This document shows positions 38,516-46,305 of a stretch of DNA of 64,000 nt, piece by piece. The notes under the pieces are model-generated. The model was not told the origin of the DNA. It worked only from the letters and a program-made list of their open reading frames with translations, and did not search any database. A program made the position numbers and the translations under genes. This DNA comes from Pseudomonadota bacterium (GTDB lineage Bacteria > Pseudomonadota > Alphaproteobacteria > Sphingomonadales > Govanellaceae): positions 62,001-126,000 of the forward strand of contig QEVO01000006.1 in NCBI GenBank assembly GCA_003577275.1, read 5' to 3'. How positions within the stretch are numbered: position 1 is the first letter of the stretch; the number at the start of each line of letters is the position of its first letter.

Positions 38516-41500
38516 ATGGCGCGGTGGGCGCTATCCCTGGCGGCGGTGGCGACCCTTGCCGGCCCGGTTCATGCCGAGGGCATCCTTGAAGGATCGACAG
38601 CGTATCGCGCGATGGGCGGCGTCGGCTTGATTGAAATGCCCACCGCGCGCATGAGCGCGGATGCGACCCTTGCCGCCGGCGTCGGGTATCTTGATCCCGT
38701 CGGCCATGCCTTCGTCACCTGGCAGGCGACGCCCTGGCTGGAAGCGACGGCGCGGCTCTCGGACGTGCGCGGCGTCGCTGATGATCTCGATCGTTCGCTG
38801 GATATAAAAGTTCGCTTGCTCCCGGAAACCGGTTCGTGGCCGGGTGTGGCAATCGGCTTTCAGGACATTTTGGGCCATGGGGCGACCTCGGCGGAATATC
38901 TGGCGGTCTCCAAAAGCTGGGGCGATGTCGATGTCACGCTTGGGCTGTCCTGGGGCTATCTTGGCAGCCGCGGCGGCGTCGGCAATCCCGCCAAGTGGTT
39001 CGGCAATAGCTTCGATGTCCGCGATCAGACAAAATCCGGCGTGCCGGCATTCAAGAATTTCTTTGCCGGCGATCGCATGGGCGTCTTCGCCGGCGTTGCT
39101 TACCGCACACCCATCGATGGTCTGGAAGTGAAGGCCGAATATAGCGGCGTCGATGTGGACAAGGCTGCCTTCGGCCGCGCCATCAAGGACAAGTTCCCGG
39201 TCAACGTCGGCATGAGCTATCGACCGTTACGCTGGCTGGAGGTGGGGGCCGGATTCATTCGCGGCGATACGGTTGCCGTAAATCTGGTGCTTCGCGCCGA
39301 ACCGCCGCGATTGTCGGGCGTGCGGAAAGCCAAGACGCCGCCGACGCAGGCGCTGACGCCACGACCGGCAGCCGCCGATCTCTCTGCGAGGGGCATGGAG
39401 ACGATTCCGATGCCGGCGGCTGTGGTTTCCCGTCATAACGGCGCTGCCCTTACGCAGGTTTCAAAAGCGTTGTTTGACGCCGGCATCGAGGCGCCGCTGT
39501 TTGAACTGAACGGCAACGAGGCGTATTTATCCGCCTCGCTGCCGCCGGCCACGGCGTCGCATCAATCACTGCTGGCGGCCTATCTGGTGTTTGCGCATAC
39601 CTCACCGGATGTCGATCGCCTCACCCTTCGTAATCGCCTGTCCGATGATCTGGGCGTCGAGGGTCAGGTATTCACCCGCGACCTGGTGATCAAACTTGTT
39701 CGCGCCGACGCCGCCTTTAATGACCTCTTGAAGGCCGGCGGGGTGACGGCGGTGACGATGACCGGCAAGGATGTCACTGCCCGCATCGCCGAACCATTGC
39801 CGCCCGATGAGGCAACCGTATCGGCGTTGGCAGATCTCGCTCCCGCCGCCGGCGGTTTGGCGACGGTCCGGTCGGCGGCCGGCACGGAAGGGACGGCCTC
39901 CCTTGCCGAGTTGAAGCGGGCGCGGGCGGCGGAGCAGGCCAAACGGTACTTGGCCGAGGCAGGGCTTCAGGTGAGCGATATCGCGGTCAAGGACGGCGTT
40001 GCAGTGGTAGAGGCGTCGGCGGCCGGGCCATTAAGCGAAAGCGTTTTACGAGAAGCAGCGGCGGCAACGCTGACCATCCTTGCCGAGAGCGGCGATGCCA
40101 TCGCCGCCGCAAAGCTGAGCATCGCGCGCGGCGGCGCGGTCGTCGCCACCGTGGAGGCCCCCAGCGGCGCCATTGTCGCCAAGGATGGCGCGGTGAGCAA
40201 GGGTGGCAGGCAGACGCGGCCGGGCATGCGTTACTTGCCGCTTTACGGTTATGTGCCGTGGAGCGCGCCGCAACCATCTCGTCCGATGATTTCCGAAGTT
40301 TCCGCGCCGCTGACGGCGGGCGAGGCGGCGCAGATATTCGCCGCCGCCGAACGCCAGGGGCTCGTCCCCATCGCCGCCCGCAGCCGGAACGGCGTTACCG
40401 AATTGGCGGTGGCCAATGACGCCTTCCATAATACCGCCACCGCCGTCGGCCGCGCCGGTCGGGCCATTGCCGCGGCAGCGCCGACGGGGGCTGAGCGCAT
40501 CGCCGTCACCCAGATCGATCATGGCGTGGCCTTAGGGCGGGCCAGCTTGTGGCGCGGCGACCTGGAAAAGGCGGCCAATCACGTCGGCAGCCCCGAGGAG
40601 GTATGGCTTCATACCGCCATCGACCGCGGTGCAACGCCCTCCGGCGAGGATTGGTTGAAGGCGGATGCTTATCCGCGCTTTTCCTGGGCGGTCTTGCCGG
40701 AAGTCAAACAGCACTTCGGCGCGGGCTCCGAGGGCGGCTACAAGGCGGCGCTTTACGCCACCCTGGCCGGGCGCGTGGAGCCGTGGCCGGGATTGGCGCT
40801 TGAGGGGGCCATAAGCCAGGAGTTGATCGGCAATCTGGACGACATCCAACCACGCACCAGCAGCGCCGAGCCGAGAGTCAGGAGCGATATCGCCCGCTAT
40901 GCCGATGAGGGCAAGACGGCGATCAGTCGCCTGATCGGCAGTTGGACGGCGCGGCCGTTGAAAAATCTTTTCCTGCGCGCCAGCGCCGGGTTGTTCGAAC
41001 CCATGTACGGCGGCGTCGGCGTCGAGGCGCTGCTGCGCCCGGTGGATAGCGCCTGGGCCTTGGGCGCTGACGTCAATTGGGTCAAGCAGCGGGATTTCGA
41101 CCAATTATTGGATTTTCGCGGCTACCGCGTCTGGACCGGGCACGTGAGCCTCTATCGCCAGTGGCCGCGCTCGGGTTTCTTGGGCGTCATGCGCGTCGGC
41201 CGATACCTGGCAGGCGACGTCGGCGCCACCGTGGACCTGTCGCGACAATTCGCCAATGGCATCCGGATCGGCGGCTGGGCGACGTTGACCGATATGAAGC
41301 GGCGGGATTTCGGACCCGATAGCTTCGCCAAGGGGCTTTATATCTCCATCCCCCTGGACTTGTTCCTGCCCTGGTCATCCCGGGGGGCGACCACGGCGCC
41401 CTTTACGGTGCTGAACCGCGACGGCGGTCAGCGGCTCGACCGGGGGCCGGATCTTTACGATCTGACCACGCCGGGCACGGCGGATGCCTTGGAGGCCGGA

Positions 41501-41521
41501 TGGGGCAGCCTCTTGCGCTGA
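38516..41521 (+). CDS. YjbH-like exopolysaccharide outer-membrane protein
   Basis: A 1001-residue YjbH/DUF940-type protein, predicted outer-membrane beta barrel. After a short signal (LSLAAVATLAGPVHAEG) it has the family opening GVGLIEMPTARMSADATLAAGVGYL and the barrel strands WLEATARLSDV and SWGYLGSRGGVGNP. A central linker is rich in alanine and threonine. The C-terminal half holds the second conserved block, ending GGWATLTDMKRRDFGPDSFAKGLYISIPLDLFLPWSSRG. YjbH is thought to guide polysaccharide through the outer membrane. It is downstream of the SLBB exporter and most likely in one operon with it. Confidence 0.9.
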   Translation: MARWALSLAAVATLAGPVHAEGILEGSTAYRAMGGVGLIEMPTARMSADATLAAGVGYLDPVGHAFVTWQATPWLEATARLSDVRGVADDLDRSLDIKVRLLPETGSWPGVAIGFQDILGHGATSAEYLAVSKSWGDVDVTLGLSWGYLGSRGGVGNPAKWFGNSFDVRDQTKSGVPAFKNFFAGDRMGVFAGVAYRTPIDGLEVKAEYSGVDVDKAAFGRAIKDKFPVNVGMSYRPLRWLEVGAGFIRGDTVAVNLVLRAEPPRLSGVRKAKTPPTQALTPRPAAADLSARGMETIPMPAAVVSRHNGAALTQVSKALFDAGIEAPLFELNGNEAYLSASLPPATASHQSLLAAYLVFAHTSPDVDRLTLRNRLSDDLGVEGQVFTRDLVIKLVRADAAFNDLLKAGGVTAVTMTGKDVTARIAEPLPPDEATVSALADLAPAAGGLATVRSAAGTEGTASLAELKRARAAEQAKRYLAEAGLQVSDIAVKDGVAVVEASAAGPLSESVLREAAAATLTILAESGDAIAAAKLSIARGGAVVATVEAPSGAIVAKDGAVSKGGRQTRPGMRYLPLYGYVPWSAPQPSRPMISEVSAPLTAGEAAQIFAAAERQGLVPIAARSRNGVTELAVANDAFHNTATAVGRAGRAIAAAAPTGAERIAVTQIDHGVALGRASLWRGDLEKAANHVGSPEEVWLHTAIDRGATPSGEDWLKADAYPRFSWAVLPEVKQHFGAGSEGGYKAALYATLAGRVEPWPGLALEGAISQELIGNLDDIQPRTSSAEPRVRSDIARYADEGKTAISRLIGSWTARPLKNLFLRASAGLFEPMYGGVGVEALLRPVDSAWALGADVNWVKQRDFDQLLDFRGYRVWTGHVSLYRQWPRSGFLGVMRVGRYLAGDVGATVDLSRQFANGIRIGGWATLTDMKRRDFGPDSFAKGLYISIPLDLFLPWSSRGATTAPFTVLNRDGGQRLDRGPDLYDLTTPGTADALEAGWGSLLR

Positions 41522-41648
41522 CGGTTGAGGGATTGTTAAGTCTCTCATCGTAAAGAGGGTTTCATCTATTCTGGCGACATTTGCTTTCGCCGGTACGAGT
41601 GACTAGGGTAAGGACGTTTCATTCATACAAGGGTTACAACGGCTTCCC

Positions 41649-42932
41649 ATGAGCAGCATCTCAGCAAAAACCAAAGTTGCAGTCATCGGTCTTGGATATG
41701 TGGGCCTGCCGCTGGCGGTGGCCTTGGCCAAGCATTTCGACACCACTGGCTTCGACATCAGCGCCCGCCGTGTCGATGAGTTGAAAAAAGGTCATGACCG
41801 CACCGGCGAGATCGAGAGCAAGAAGCTGAAAGCCAGCACGCTGAAGCTCACCTCATCGGCCGGCGACATCAAGGGGTTTGATATTTATATCGTCACCGTG
41901 CCGACGCCGGTGGACCAGAACAACAAGCCTGATTTGACCCCAGTTCGCTCCGCCTGCAATACGGTCGCGCCCTTGATCAAGAAGGGCAGCATCGTGGTAT
42001 TTGAAAGCACCGTCTATCCCGGCGTCACCGAGGAGGTGTGCGGACCTTTGCTGGAAAAAGGCTCAGGGCTTAAATGCGGCAAGGATTTCTTCCTTGGCTA
42101 TTCGCCGGAGCGCATCAATCCCGGCGATAAGGAGCATACCGTCGATCGCATCACCAAAGTGATCTCCGGTCAGACGCCGGAGGTGGTGGATGCGCTTGCG
42201 GATCTTTATGGGTCGGTGACCTCCGGAGGCACTTTCCGCGCCGCCAACATTCGCGCCGCGGAAGCGGCGAAAGTGATCGAGAATGCGCAACGCGATATCA
42301 ACATCGCTTTTATCAACGAGATCACCATGATCTTCCAGAAGCTCGGTCTGTCGGCTTATGACGTGCTCGACGCGGCGGGCACCAAATGGAATTTCCTGAA
42401 CTTCAAGCCCGGTCTGGTGGGCGGTCATTGCATCGGCGTCGACCCGTTTTATCTCGCCGAGCGCGCCAAGGAGATCAATCACAACCCGGAAATCATTCTT
42501 TCCGGCCGCAAGATCAATGATGGCATGGGCGACTTCATCGCCGAGCGTATCACGGCGCAGATCAACGGCGGCGGCCGAGTGCTGGTGCTGGGGCTGACGT
42601 TCAAGGAAAACGTGCCTGACTTGCGCAATTCGAAGGTGATCGATGTCATCCGCGGCTTGGAGCGGCGCGGTTTTCGCGCCCACGTGCACGACCCCCATGC
42701 CGATGCCGAGGAAGCGCATCATGAGTACGGCGTCGATCTGTTGCAGGGATCGCTCGGCGATGTCAATGGCGGCTACGACGGCGTGGTGGCGGCGGTCATG
42801 CATCAGGAATACGCGGCGCTGACGCCCAAGGAGTTGGCCGGCATGGTGCGCAAGGACGGCCTCATCGCCGATATCAAGGGCATGTGGCGGGGTAAGAAGT
42901 TTCCCGCTGGTGTGCGCTATTGGACGCTTTAA
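41649..42932 (+). CDS. UDP-N-acetylhexosamine 6-dehydrogenase (TviB/WbpA-like)
   Basis: Oxidises UDP-GlcNAc or UDP-GalNAc to the uronic acid in two NAD-dependent steps for polysaccharide synthesis. The 427-residue protein has the NAD loop VAVIGLGYVGLPLAVALAKHF, VPTPVDQNNKPDLTPV, STVYPGVTEEVCGP, SPERINPGDKEHTV, and the catalytic cysteine in GGHCIGVDPFYLAERA. The pattern is of the TviB/WbpA group rather than UDP-glucose dehydrogenase; substrate remains an inference. It follows the yjbH-like gene by 127 bases, with a stem-loop and repeat after its stop. Confidence 0.92.
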   Translation: MSSISAKTKVAVIGLGYVGLPLAVALAKHFDTTGFDISARRVDELKKGHDRTGEIESKKLKASTLKLTSSAGDIKGFDIYIVTVPTPVDQNNKPDLTPVRSACNTVAPLIKKGSIVVFESTVYPGVTEEVCGPLLEKGSGLKCGKDFFLGYSPERINPGDKEHTVDRITKVISGQTPEVVDALADLYGSVTSGGTFRAANIRAAEAAKVIENAQRDINIAFINEITMIFQKLGLSAYDVLDAAGTKWNFLNFKPGLVGGHCIGVDPFYLAERAKEINHNPEIILSGRKINDGMGDFIAERITAQINGGGRVLVLGLTFKENVPDLRNSKVIDVIRGLERRGFRAHVHDPHADAEEAHHEYGVDLLQGSLGDVNGGYDGVVAAVMHQEYAALTPKELAGMVRKDGLIADIKGMWRGKKFPAGVRYWTL

Positions 42933-42938
42933 AGGAAA

Positions 42939-43037
42939 CCTTCTCTTTGAGGAGAAGGCGCCGCGTACAAGCGCGGCGGATGAGGTGAATTGGCAACGAC
43001 GTTCCCCTTACCCCGGCCCTCTCCTCGAAGGGGAGGG
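42939..43037. repeat. Two stem-loops in the gap between convergent genes
   Basis: The first stem is CCTTCTC (42939-42945) with GAGAAGG (42952-42958). The second pairs 43017-43024 with 43030-43037 (eight pairs, one G-T). The GC-poor spacer is 58 bases. The arrangement looks like a decayed intergenic palindrome of the common CCCTCTCC/GGAGAGGG sort; it may serve as terminator for both flanking genes. No direct T-run follows either stem. Confidence 0.5.
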
Positions 43038-43074
43038 AGAAAAAGAAAAGCCCCCTTATCGAAGGAAAGAAGGG

Positions 43075-43860
43075 TCACGACTTAGGAAAGAGTTCATCCG
43101 ATCGCCCGGTCACATAATACGCCACCAAGCCAATCCATTCGTGCATGGCAAGGTCGCTGATGCGCAAATTTTCAGCAACGTCGAAGTTCCAGACATTGAC
43201 GCCGTTACCTGATGAGCGATAAGCAACCGGATAAGCAATGACCGTCATGCCGGCGCGCTGGAACGCGCCCATCGCGCGCGGCATATGAAACGCCGAAGTG
43301 ACGAGCAGCCATGGCTCAGCCGCTCGCTTCCCCAGCATTTTCTGGGTGTAGATGGCGTTCTCGGCGGTGTCCTGGGACTGGTCTTCCAACAGCAGTCGCG
43401 TTCCGGCGATGCCGACGCCGAGCAAAAAATCTCGCGCCACATCGGCCTGTGTCGCGCCGCCGGGTTCGCGATAGCCGCCGCTATAGAGCACGGGTTTGTC
43501 GGCTAAGCGATGGGCGAGCGCCGCCGCTCCGGCCAGGCGCGCCGCCTCGAACCCTAAGGAAGGTTCGCCGCGAGAGCGCGTCATGCCCGGCTGTTCCGTG
43601 CCGCCAAGAACGATGAGGCCGGCGGCCGTCTTGATGGCCTCATCGGACGGGCGCGCAAAACGCGCTTCCAAGGGCGCGATCAGCCATTGGCCCGTGGGTA
43701 GAATGCCGAAGATGACCAGAAGCATTCCCGCTGCGGCAAGCAGCGTCAGCCCCAAACGCCGCCAGATCATGAGCGTTATAAGACCGCTTGCCGCCAGGAT
43801 CGCCGCCAGATTGCTTGGCTGAAACAACGCCCAGAAAATCTTGGCGGCGACGAAGAACAT
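43075..43860 (-). CDS. YdcF-like DUF218 membrane protein
   Basis: A 261-residue protein with two N-terminal membrane helices (NLAAILAASGLITLMI and LGLTLLAAAGMLLVIFGIL) and a DUF218 domain beginning AAGLIVLGGTEQPG. The family includes YdcF, SanA and ElyC, linked to envelope polysaccharide and peptidoglycan metabolism. The domain ends VWNFDVAENLRISDLAMHEWIGLVAYYVTG. Its ATG at 43858-43860 lies 3 bases from a MITE end, so its ribosome site, and perhaps its promoter, come from the MITE. The gene probably once followed the epimerase directly; see the MITE entry. Confidence 0.9.
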   Translation of the reverse strand: MFFVAAKIFWALFQPSNLAAILAASGLITLMIWRRLGLTLLAAAGMLLVIFGILPTGQWLIAPLEARFARPSDEAIKTAAGLIVLGGTEQPGMTRSRGEPSLGFEAARLAGAAALAHRLADKPVLYSGGYREPGGATQADVARDFLLGVGIAGTRLLLEDQSQDTAENAIYTQKMLGKRAAEPWLLVTSAFHMPRAMGAFQRAGMTVIAYPVAYRSSGNGVNVWNFDVAENLRISDLAMHEWIGLVAYYVTGRSDELFPKS

Positions 43861-43863
43861 GTC

Positions 43864-44134
43864 TAGGGCCTGTTGACAGTCATCGCGTGGCCGTGACGCT
43901 GCCGGATTTGGTCAGTCCAGCAGGAGCCGGGCGAAGTGCGATGTGGGGCATCGGGCAAGCCCGGCGACGCCCTGGATGGCCAAATCCGGCGCGCCCCTTC
44001 GGGGTGGGGCGAAAATGGCCATCTGGCGCGGCGAAAAGCTCGACCGTATTGCCGATACGCTCTGCGCTTTTCTTCTCCCATATGGCCATTTTTGCTCCCA
44101 TCGCGGCTCATGTGATGACTGTCAACAGGCCCTA
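43864..44134. mobile_element. 271-bp MITE with 21-bp perfect terminal inverted repeats
   Basis: Ends 43864-43884 and 44114-44134 are exact reverse complements over 21 bases; the sequence starts TAGGGCCTGTTGACAG. Internal inverted repeats (43901-43911 with 43980-43990; 44012-44022 with 44082-44092) give a long foldback. There is no significant gene inside. TA bases at both borders fit a TA target duplication, as made by IS630/Tc1-like transposases, but other families are possible. It sits between the UDP-glucuronate epimerase and the YdcF-like gene. The right repeat contains the epimerase stop codon (44132-44134). Removing the element and one TA leaves the stop and the next ATG two bases apart. 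Confidence 0.85.
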
Positions 44135-45130
44135 TAGCCTGTTGTGGTAGCGCTGGTACCAGTCGACAAAGCGCGGAATGCCGACGTCGATGGGCGTGGT
44201 CGGTTTAAAGCCGATGGCGGCGGTCAGATCGTCGATATCAGCATAGGTTTCCTTGACGTCGCCGGGCTGCATCGGTTCGAAAATCTTTTCCGCTTTCTTG
44301 CCGAGCGCGTTTTCCAAGATCTCGATCATATGCGTCAGCTTTTCGGAGCGGTGATTGCCGATGTTGTAGACGTGATGCGGCGCGGTCGAACCATTGGCGT
44401 GGATCGAGCCGTCATCCTTCGGCGGGTTATCCAGGGTGCCGATAACGCCGGTCACGATGTCGTCGATGTAGGTGAAATCGCGGCGCATGTCGCCATGGTT
44501 GAAAACGTGAATGGGCTTGCCGGCGAGAATCGATTCGGTAAATATCCACAGCGCCATGTCCGGCCGCCCCCAAGGGCCGTAGACGGTAAAGAAGCGCAGG
44601 CCCGTCTGCGGCATGCGGTAGAGATGAGCGTAGCACTGGCTCATCAGCTCGTCGGCGCGCTTGGTGGCGGCATAGAGTGATACCGGGTTATCCACCCGAT
44701 CCCTGGTGGAGAAGGGGAGCTCGGTGTTGCCGCCGTAGACCGAGCTGGAGCTGGCGTAGACCAGATGCTCGAAGCCGTCCGTATGGCGGCAGAATTCCAT
44801 GATGTTTAAATGTCCGATCAGGTTCGACTGGGCGTAGACGAAGGGGTTGGTCAGCGAATAGCGCACGCCGGCCTGGGCGCCCAGGTGCACCACCTTCCTG
44901 ACCTTGAGGCCGGCAAGGGCCGCTTTCAGCGCCGCGAAATCAGAAAAGTCCACCTTCTTGAAGGTGAAGTTCGCCTGACCTTCCAGCTCGCCCAAGCGGG
45001 CCTTCTTCAGGTCCACCGAATAATAGTCGTTCAAGTTGTCGATGCCGACCACCCGCTCGCCCCGCGCCAGCAGGCGCTGAGCGGTGTGGAAGCCGATGAA
45101 GCCGGCAACGCCGGTAACGACGATGGTCAT
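44132..45130 (-). CDS. UDP-glucuronate 4-epimerase (CapI/LspL-like)
   Basis: Short-chain dehydrogenase fold enzyme interconverting UDP-glucuronate and UDP-galacturonate for capsule or lipopolysaccharide. The 332 residues start with TIVVTGVAGFIGFHTAQRLLARGERVVGIDNLNDYYSVDLK (NAD loop and the NDYYSV signature of CapI-type enzymes), then HLGAQAGVRYS, and catalytic SSSSVYGG with YAATK. Normal length for the family. The stop codon is inside the terminal repeat of a MITE, but the C-terminus (PRFVDWYQRYHNRL) looks complete. On the minus strand and upstream of the YdcF-like gene. Confidence 0.93.
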   Translation of the reverse strand: MTIVVTGVAGFIGFHTAQRLLARGERVVGIDNLNDYYSVDLKKARLGELEGQANFTFKKVDFSDFAALKAALAGLKVRKVVHLGAQAGVRYSLTNPFVYAQSNLIGHLNIMEFCRHTDGFEHLVYASSSSVYGGNTELPFSTRDRVDNPVSLYAATKRADELMSQCYAHLYRMPQTGLRFFTVYGPWGRPDMALWIFTESILAGKPIHVFNHGDMRRDFTYIDDIVTGVIGTLDNPPKDDGSIHANGSTAPHHVYNIGNHRSEKLTHMIEILENALGKKAEKIFEPMQPGDVKETYADIDDLTAAIGFKPTTPIDVGIPRFVDWYQRYHNRL

Positions 45131-45235
45131 GCAAAACCCCTTAATCCTGGCGGGCTTGAAAGCAGGCCCTTTATGGTCGATTTGTCGTTTTAGGGCAACG
45201 GGGTTGCGGGGGCGTTAACGGGCGGCTTTGGAGGA

Positions 45236-45264
45236 TTGCATCGGCTGGGGAAGCAGTCTATGTT
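45236..45264 (+). promoter_or_regulatory. Promoter of tRNA-Gln
   Basis: TTGCAT (45236-45241) and TATGTT (45259-45264) with exactly 17 bases between them, 35 bases before the tRNA. Both hexamers are close to the housekeeping consensus, and the predicted start near 45271 leaves a short leader. Confidence 0.6.
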
Positions 45265-45298
45265 CCCCACCGCTAAAAACCGGCCATAGGGCCGCGGA

Positions 45299-45373
45299 TG
45301 GGGCGTAGCCAAGTGGTAAGGCAGCGGATTTTGATTCCGCCATTCCCAGGTTCGAATCCTGGCGCCCCAGCCA
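45299..45373 (+). tRNA. tRNA-Gln (anticodon TTG)
   Basis: A complete 75-base cloverleaf: acceptor TGGGGCG (45299-45305) pairs with CGCCCCA (45363-45369), discriminator G, encoded CCA at 45371-45373. The anticodon stem GCGGA/TCCGC encloses a loop with TTG, reading CAA glutamine codons. The T arm has GGTTCGAATCC. A toxin-antitoxin operon follows on the other strand 29 bases away. Confidence 0.96.
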
Positions 45374-45401
45374 GTTTACGCTCAAATCCGCTCAAGCTCG
45401 A

Positions 45402-45701
45402 TTATGCGGCCGGCTTGAAGCTCAAACGCAATCCCAGCGCGTGAGCGACCTTTACAATCGTGGCAAAGCTGGGATTCCCATCCTCGGAAAGCGCCTTGTA
45501 GAGCCCCTCGCGGCTCATTCCCGCATCGCGTGCGAGCTGGCTCATATTGCGCGCGCGGGCAACCACGCCAAGCGCGCGCGCGATATAGGCGGGATCGTCG
45601 TCGCCTTCTTCCATTACCGCTTCCAGGTAAGCGATGATGTCTTCCTCACTTTTGAGATAGTCTGCCGTATCGTAGCGGCTGAAGGTCTTGCTGTTCATCA
45701 T
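45402..45701 (-). CDS. Antitoxin of a type II module, HigA-like
   Basis: Helix-turn-helix antitoxin of 99 residues from the ATG at 45699-45701 (a second ATG follows directly). The N-terminus (MMNSKTFSRYDTADYLKSEEDIIAYLEAVMEEGDDD split here for clarity at the acidic stretch) resembles the DUF-type addiction antidotes, and the C-terminus is an HTH: ALGVVARARNMSQLARDAGMSREGLYKALSEDGNPSFATI. It follows the toxin gene with one base between stop and start. The toxin-first order is that of HigBA. It neutralises the toxin and represses the shared promoter. Confidence 0.88.
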   Translation of the reverse strand: MMNSKTFSRYDTADYLKSEEDIIAYLEAVMEEGDDDPAYIARALGVVARARNMSQLARDAGMSREGLYKALSEDGNPSFATIVKVAHALGLRLSFKPAA

Positions 45702-45702
45702 T

Positions 45703-45999
45703 TCAATCCTTCCACTGCGCGGCAATTTCCTTGGCCTTGGCGATGTCGGACTGTTGAGAAGATTTGTCGTCGCCTGAAAGCAGGATGACAACGACGGGTC
45801 CTCTTTGCATGTAATAGACCCTGTAGCCGGGGCCATAATCGATCCGCATCTCGGAAATTCCGCTGCCTAAAGCTTTGATATCGCTGGGATTTCCAATTAC
45901 AAGCCGATCAAGCCTCGCCTGAATGCGCGCTCTGGCCCGCCTGTCGCGTAAGCCCCGGAGCCAACGGTCAAAAGCGACACTCTTGATCAACTCGATCAT
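45703..45999 (-). CDS. RelE/ParE-superfamily toxin, HigB-like
   Basis: A 98-residue putative addiction killer protein. It has the RelE-like core FDRWLRGLRDRRARARIQARLDRLVIGNPSDIKALGSGISEMRIDYGPGYRVYYMQRGPVVVILLSGDDKSSQ, presented here in its typical order of helix pair then YGPGYRVYY strand; such proteins cleave mRNA on the ribosome or poison gyrase. Which activity applies cannot be read off. The upstream ATG region has no clear ribosome site; a palindrome AACTATAGTT lies 6 bases before it. It is the first gene of the operon. Confidence 0.88.
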   Translation of the reverse strand: MIELIKSVAFDRWLRGLRDRRARARIQARLDRLVIGNPSDIKALGSGISEMRIDYGPGYRVYYMQRGPVVVILLSGDDKSSQQSDIAKAKEIAAQWKD

Positions 46000-46232
46000 A
46001 TGTGAACTATAGTTATCATTTTCATGAGTGTCAACCTTGGTTATCAGAGTAAATCTATATGCTTACGCCTCCTTCAGCCTTCCCAGTCCCTCTGTAAGCA
46101 CCTTCATTTTCGCCAAAGGAGTCCTAAATGCTTCCAGGAACCCCAGCCAACATTGTCAAAATATTCACGTTTATTAGCTCTTCTCGTCTGGCCATGGCGC
46201 CCCTCACCGTGGGAGTGCGTCTGTGATAGAAC
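46000..46232. other. Intergenic region between the TA operon and the porin
   Basis: No gene is supported in this stretch. It contains the perfect 10-bp palindrome AACTATAGTT (46005-46014), a likely operator and -10 region of the toxin gene on the minus strand. The remainder is low in structure and more AT-rich than average. A short open frame at 46024-46236 has no ribosome site or recognisable product. Confidence 0.5.
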
Positions 46233-46274
46233 TTGACAGCGGTCAAGTAACAAGGCGGGCAATGGCGCTATAGC
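46233..46274 (+). promoter_or_regulatory. Crp/FNR-type class II promoter of the porin gene
   Basis: TTGAC-AGCG-GTCAA at 46233-46246 is a perfect 10-base palindrome of the DNR/NNR/FNR type. TATAGC at 46269-46274 lies exactly where the -10 box falls if the site is centred at -41.5, giving a start at about 46281 and a 25-base leader to the ATG at 46306. Activation by one of the Crp/FNR proteins in this window is therefore likely. Confidence 0.75.
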
Positions 46275-46305
46275 TCGCGCCACCCGCCCCAAGGAGGAAA
46301 CGAAC

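Noticed and set aside
43864-44134. Short frames inside the MITE as a transposase remnant
   Set aside because: The frames are short and shaped by the inverted repeats; no transposase motif is present.
46024-46236. Plus-strand frame of 70 codons before the porin
   Set aside because: It has no ribosome site and runs into the Crp/FNR box that belongs to the porin promoter.
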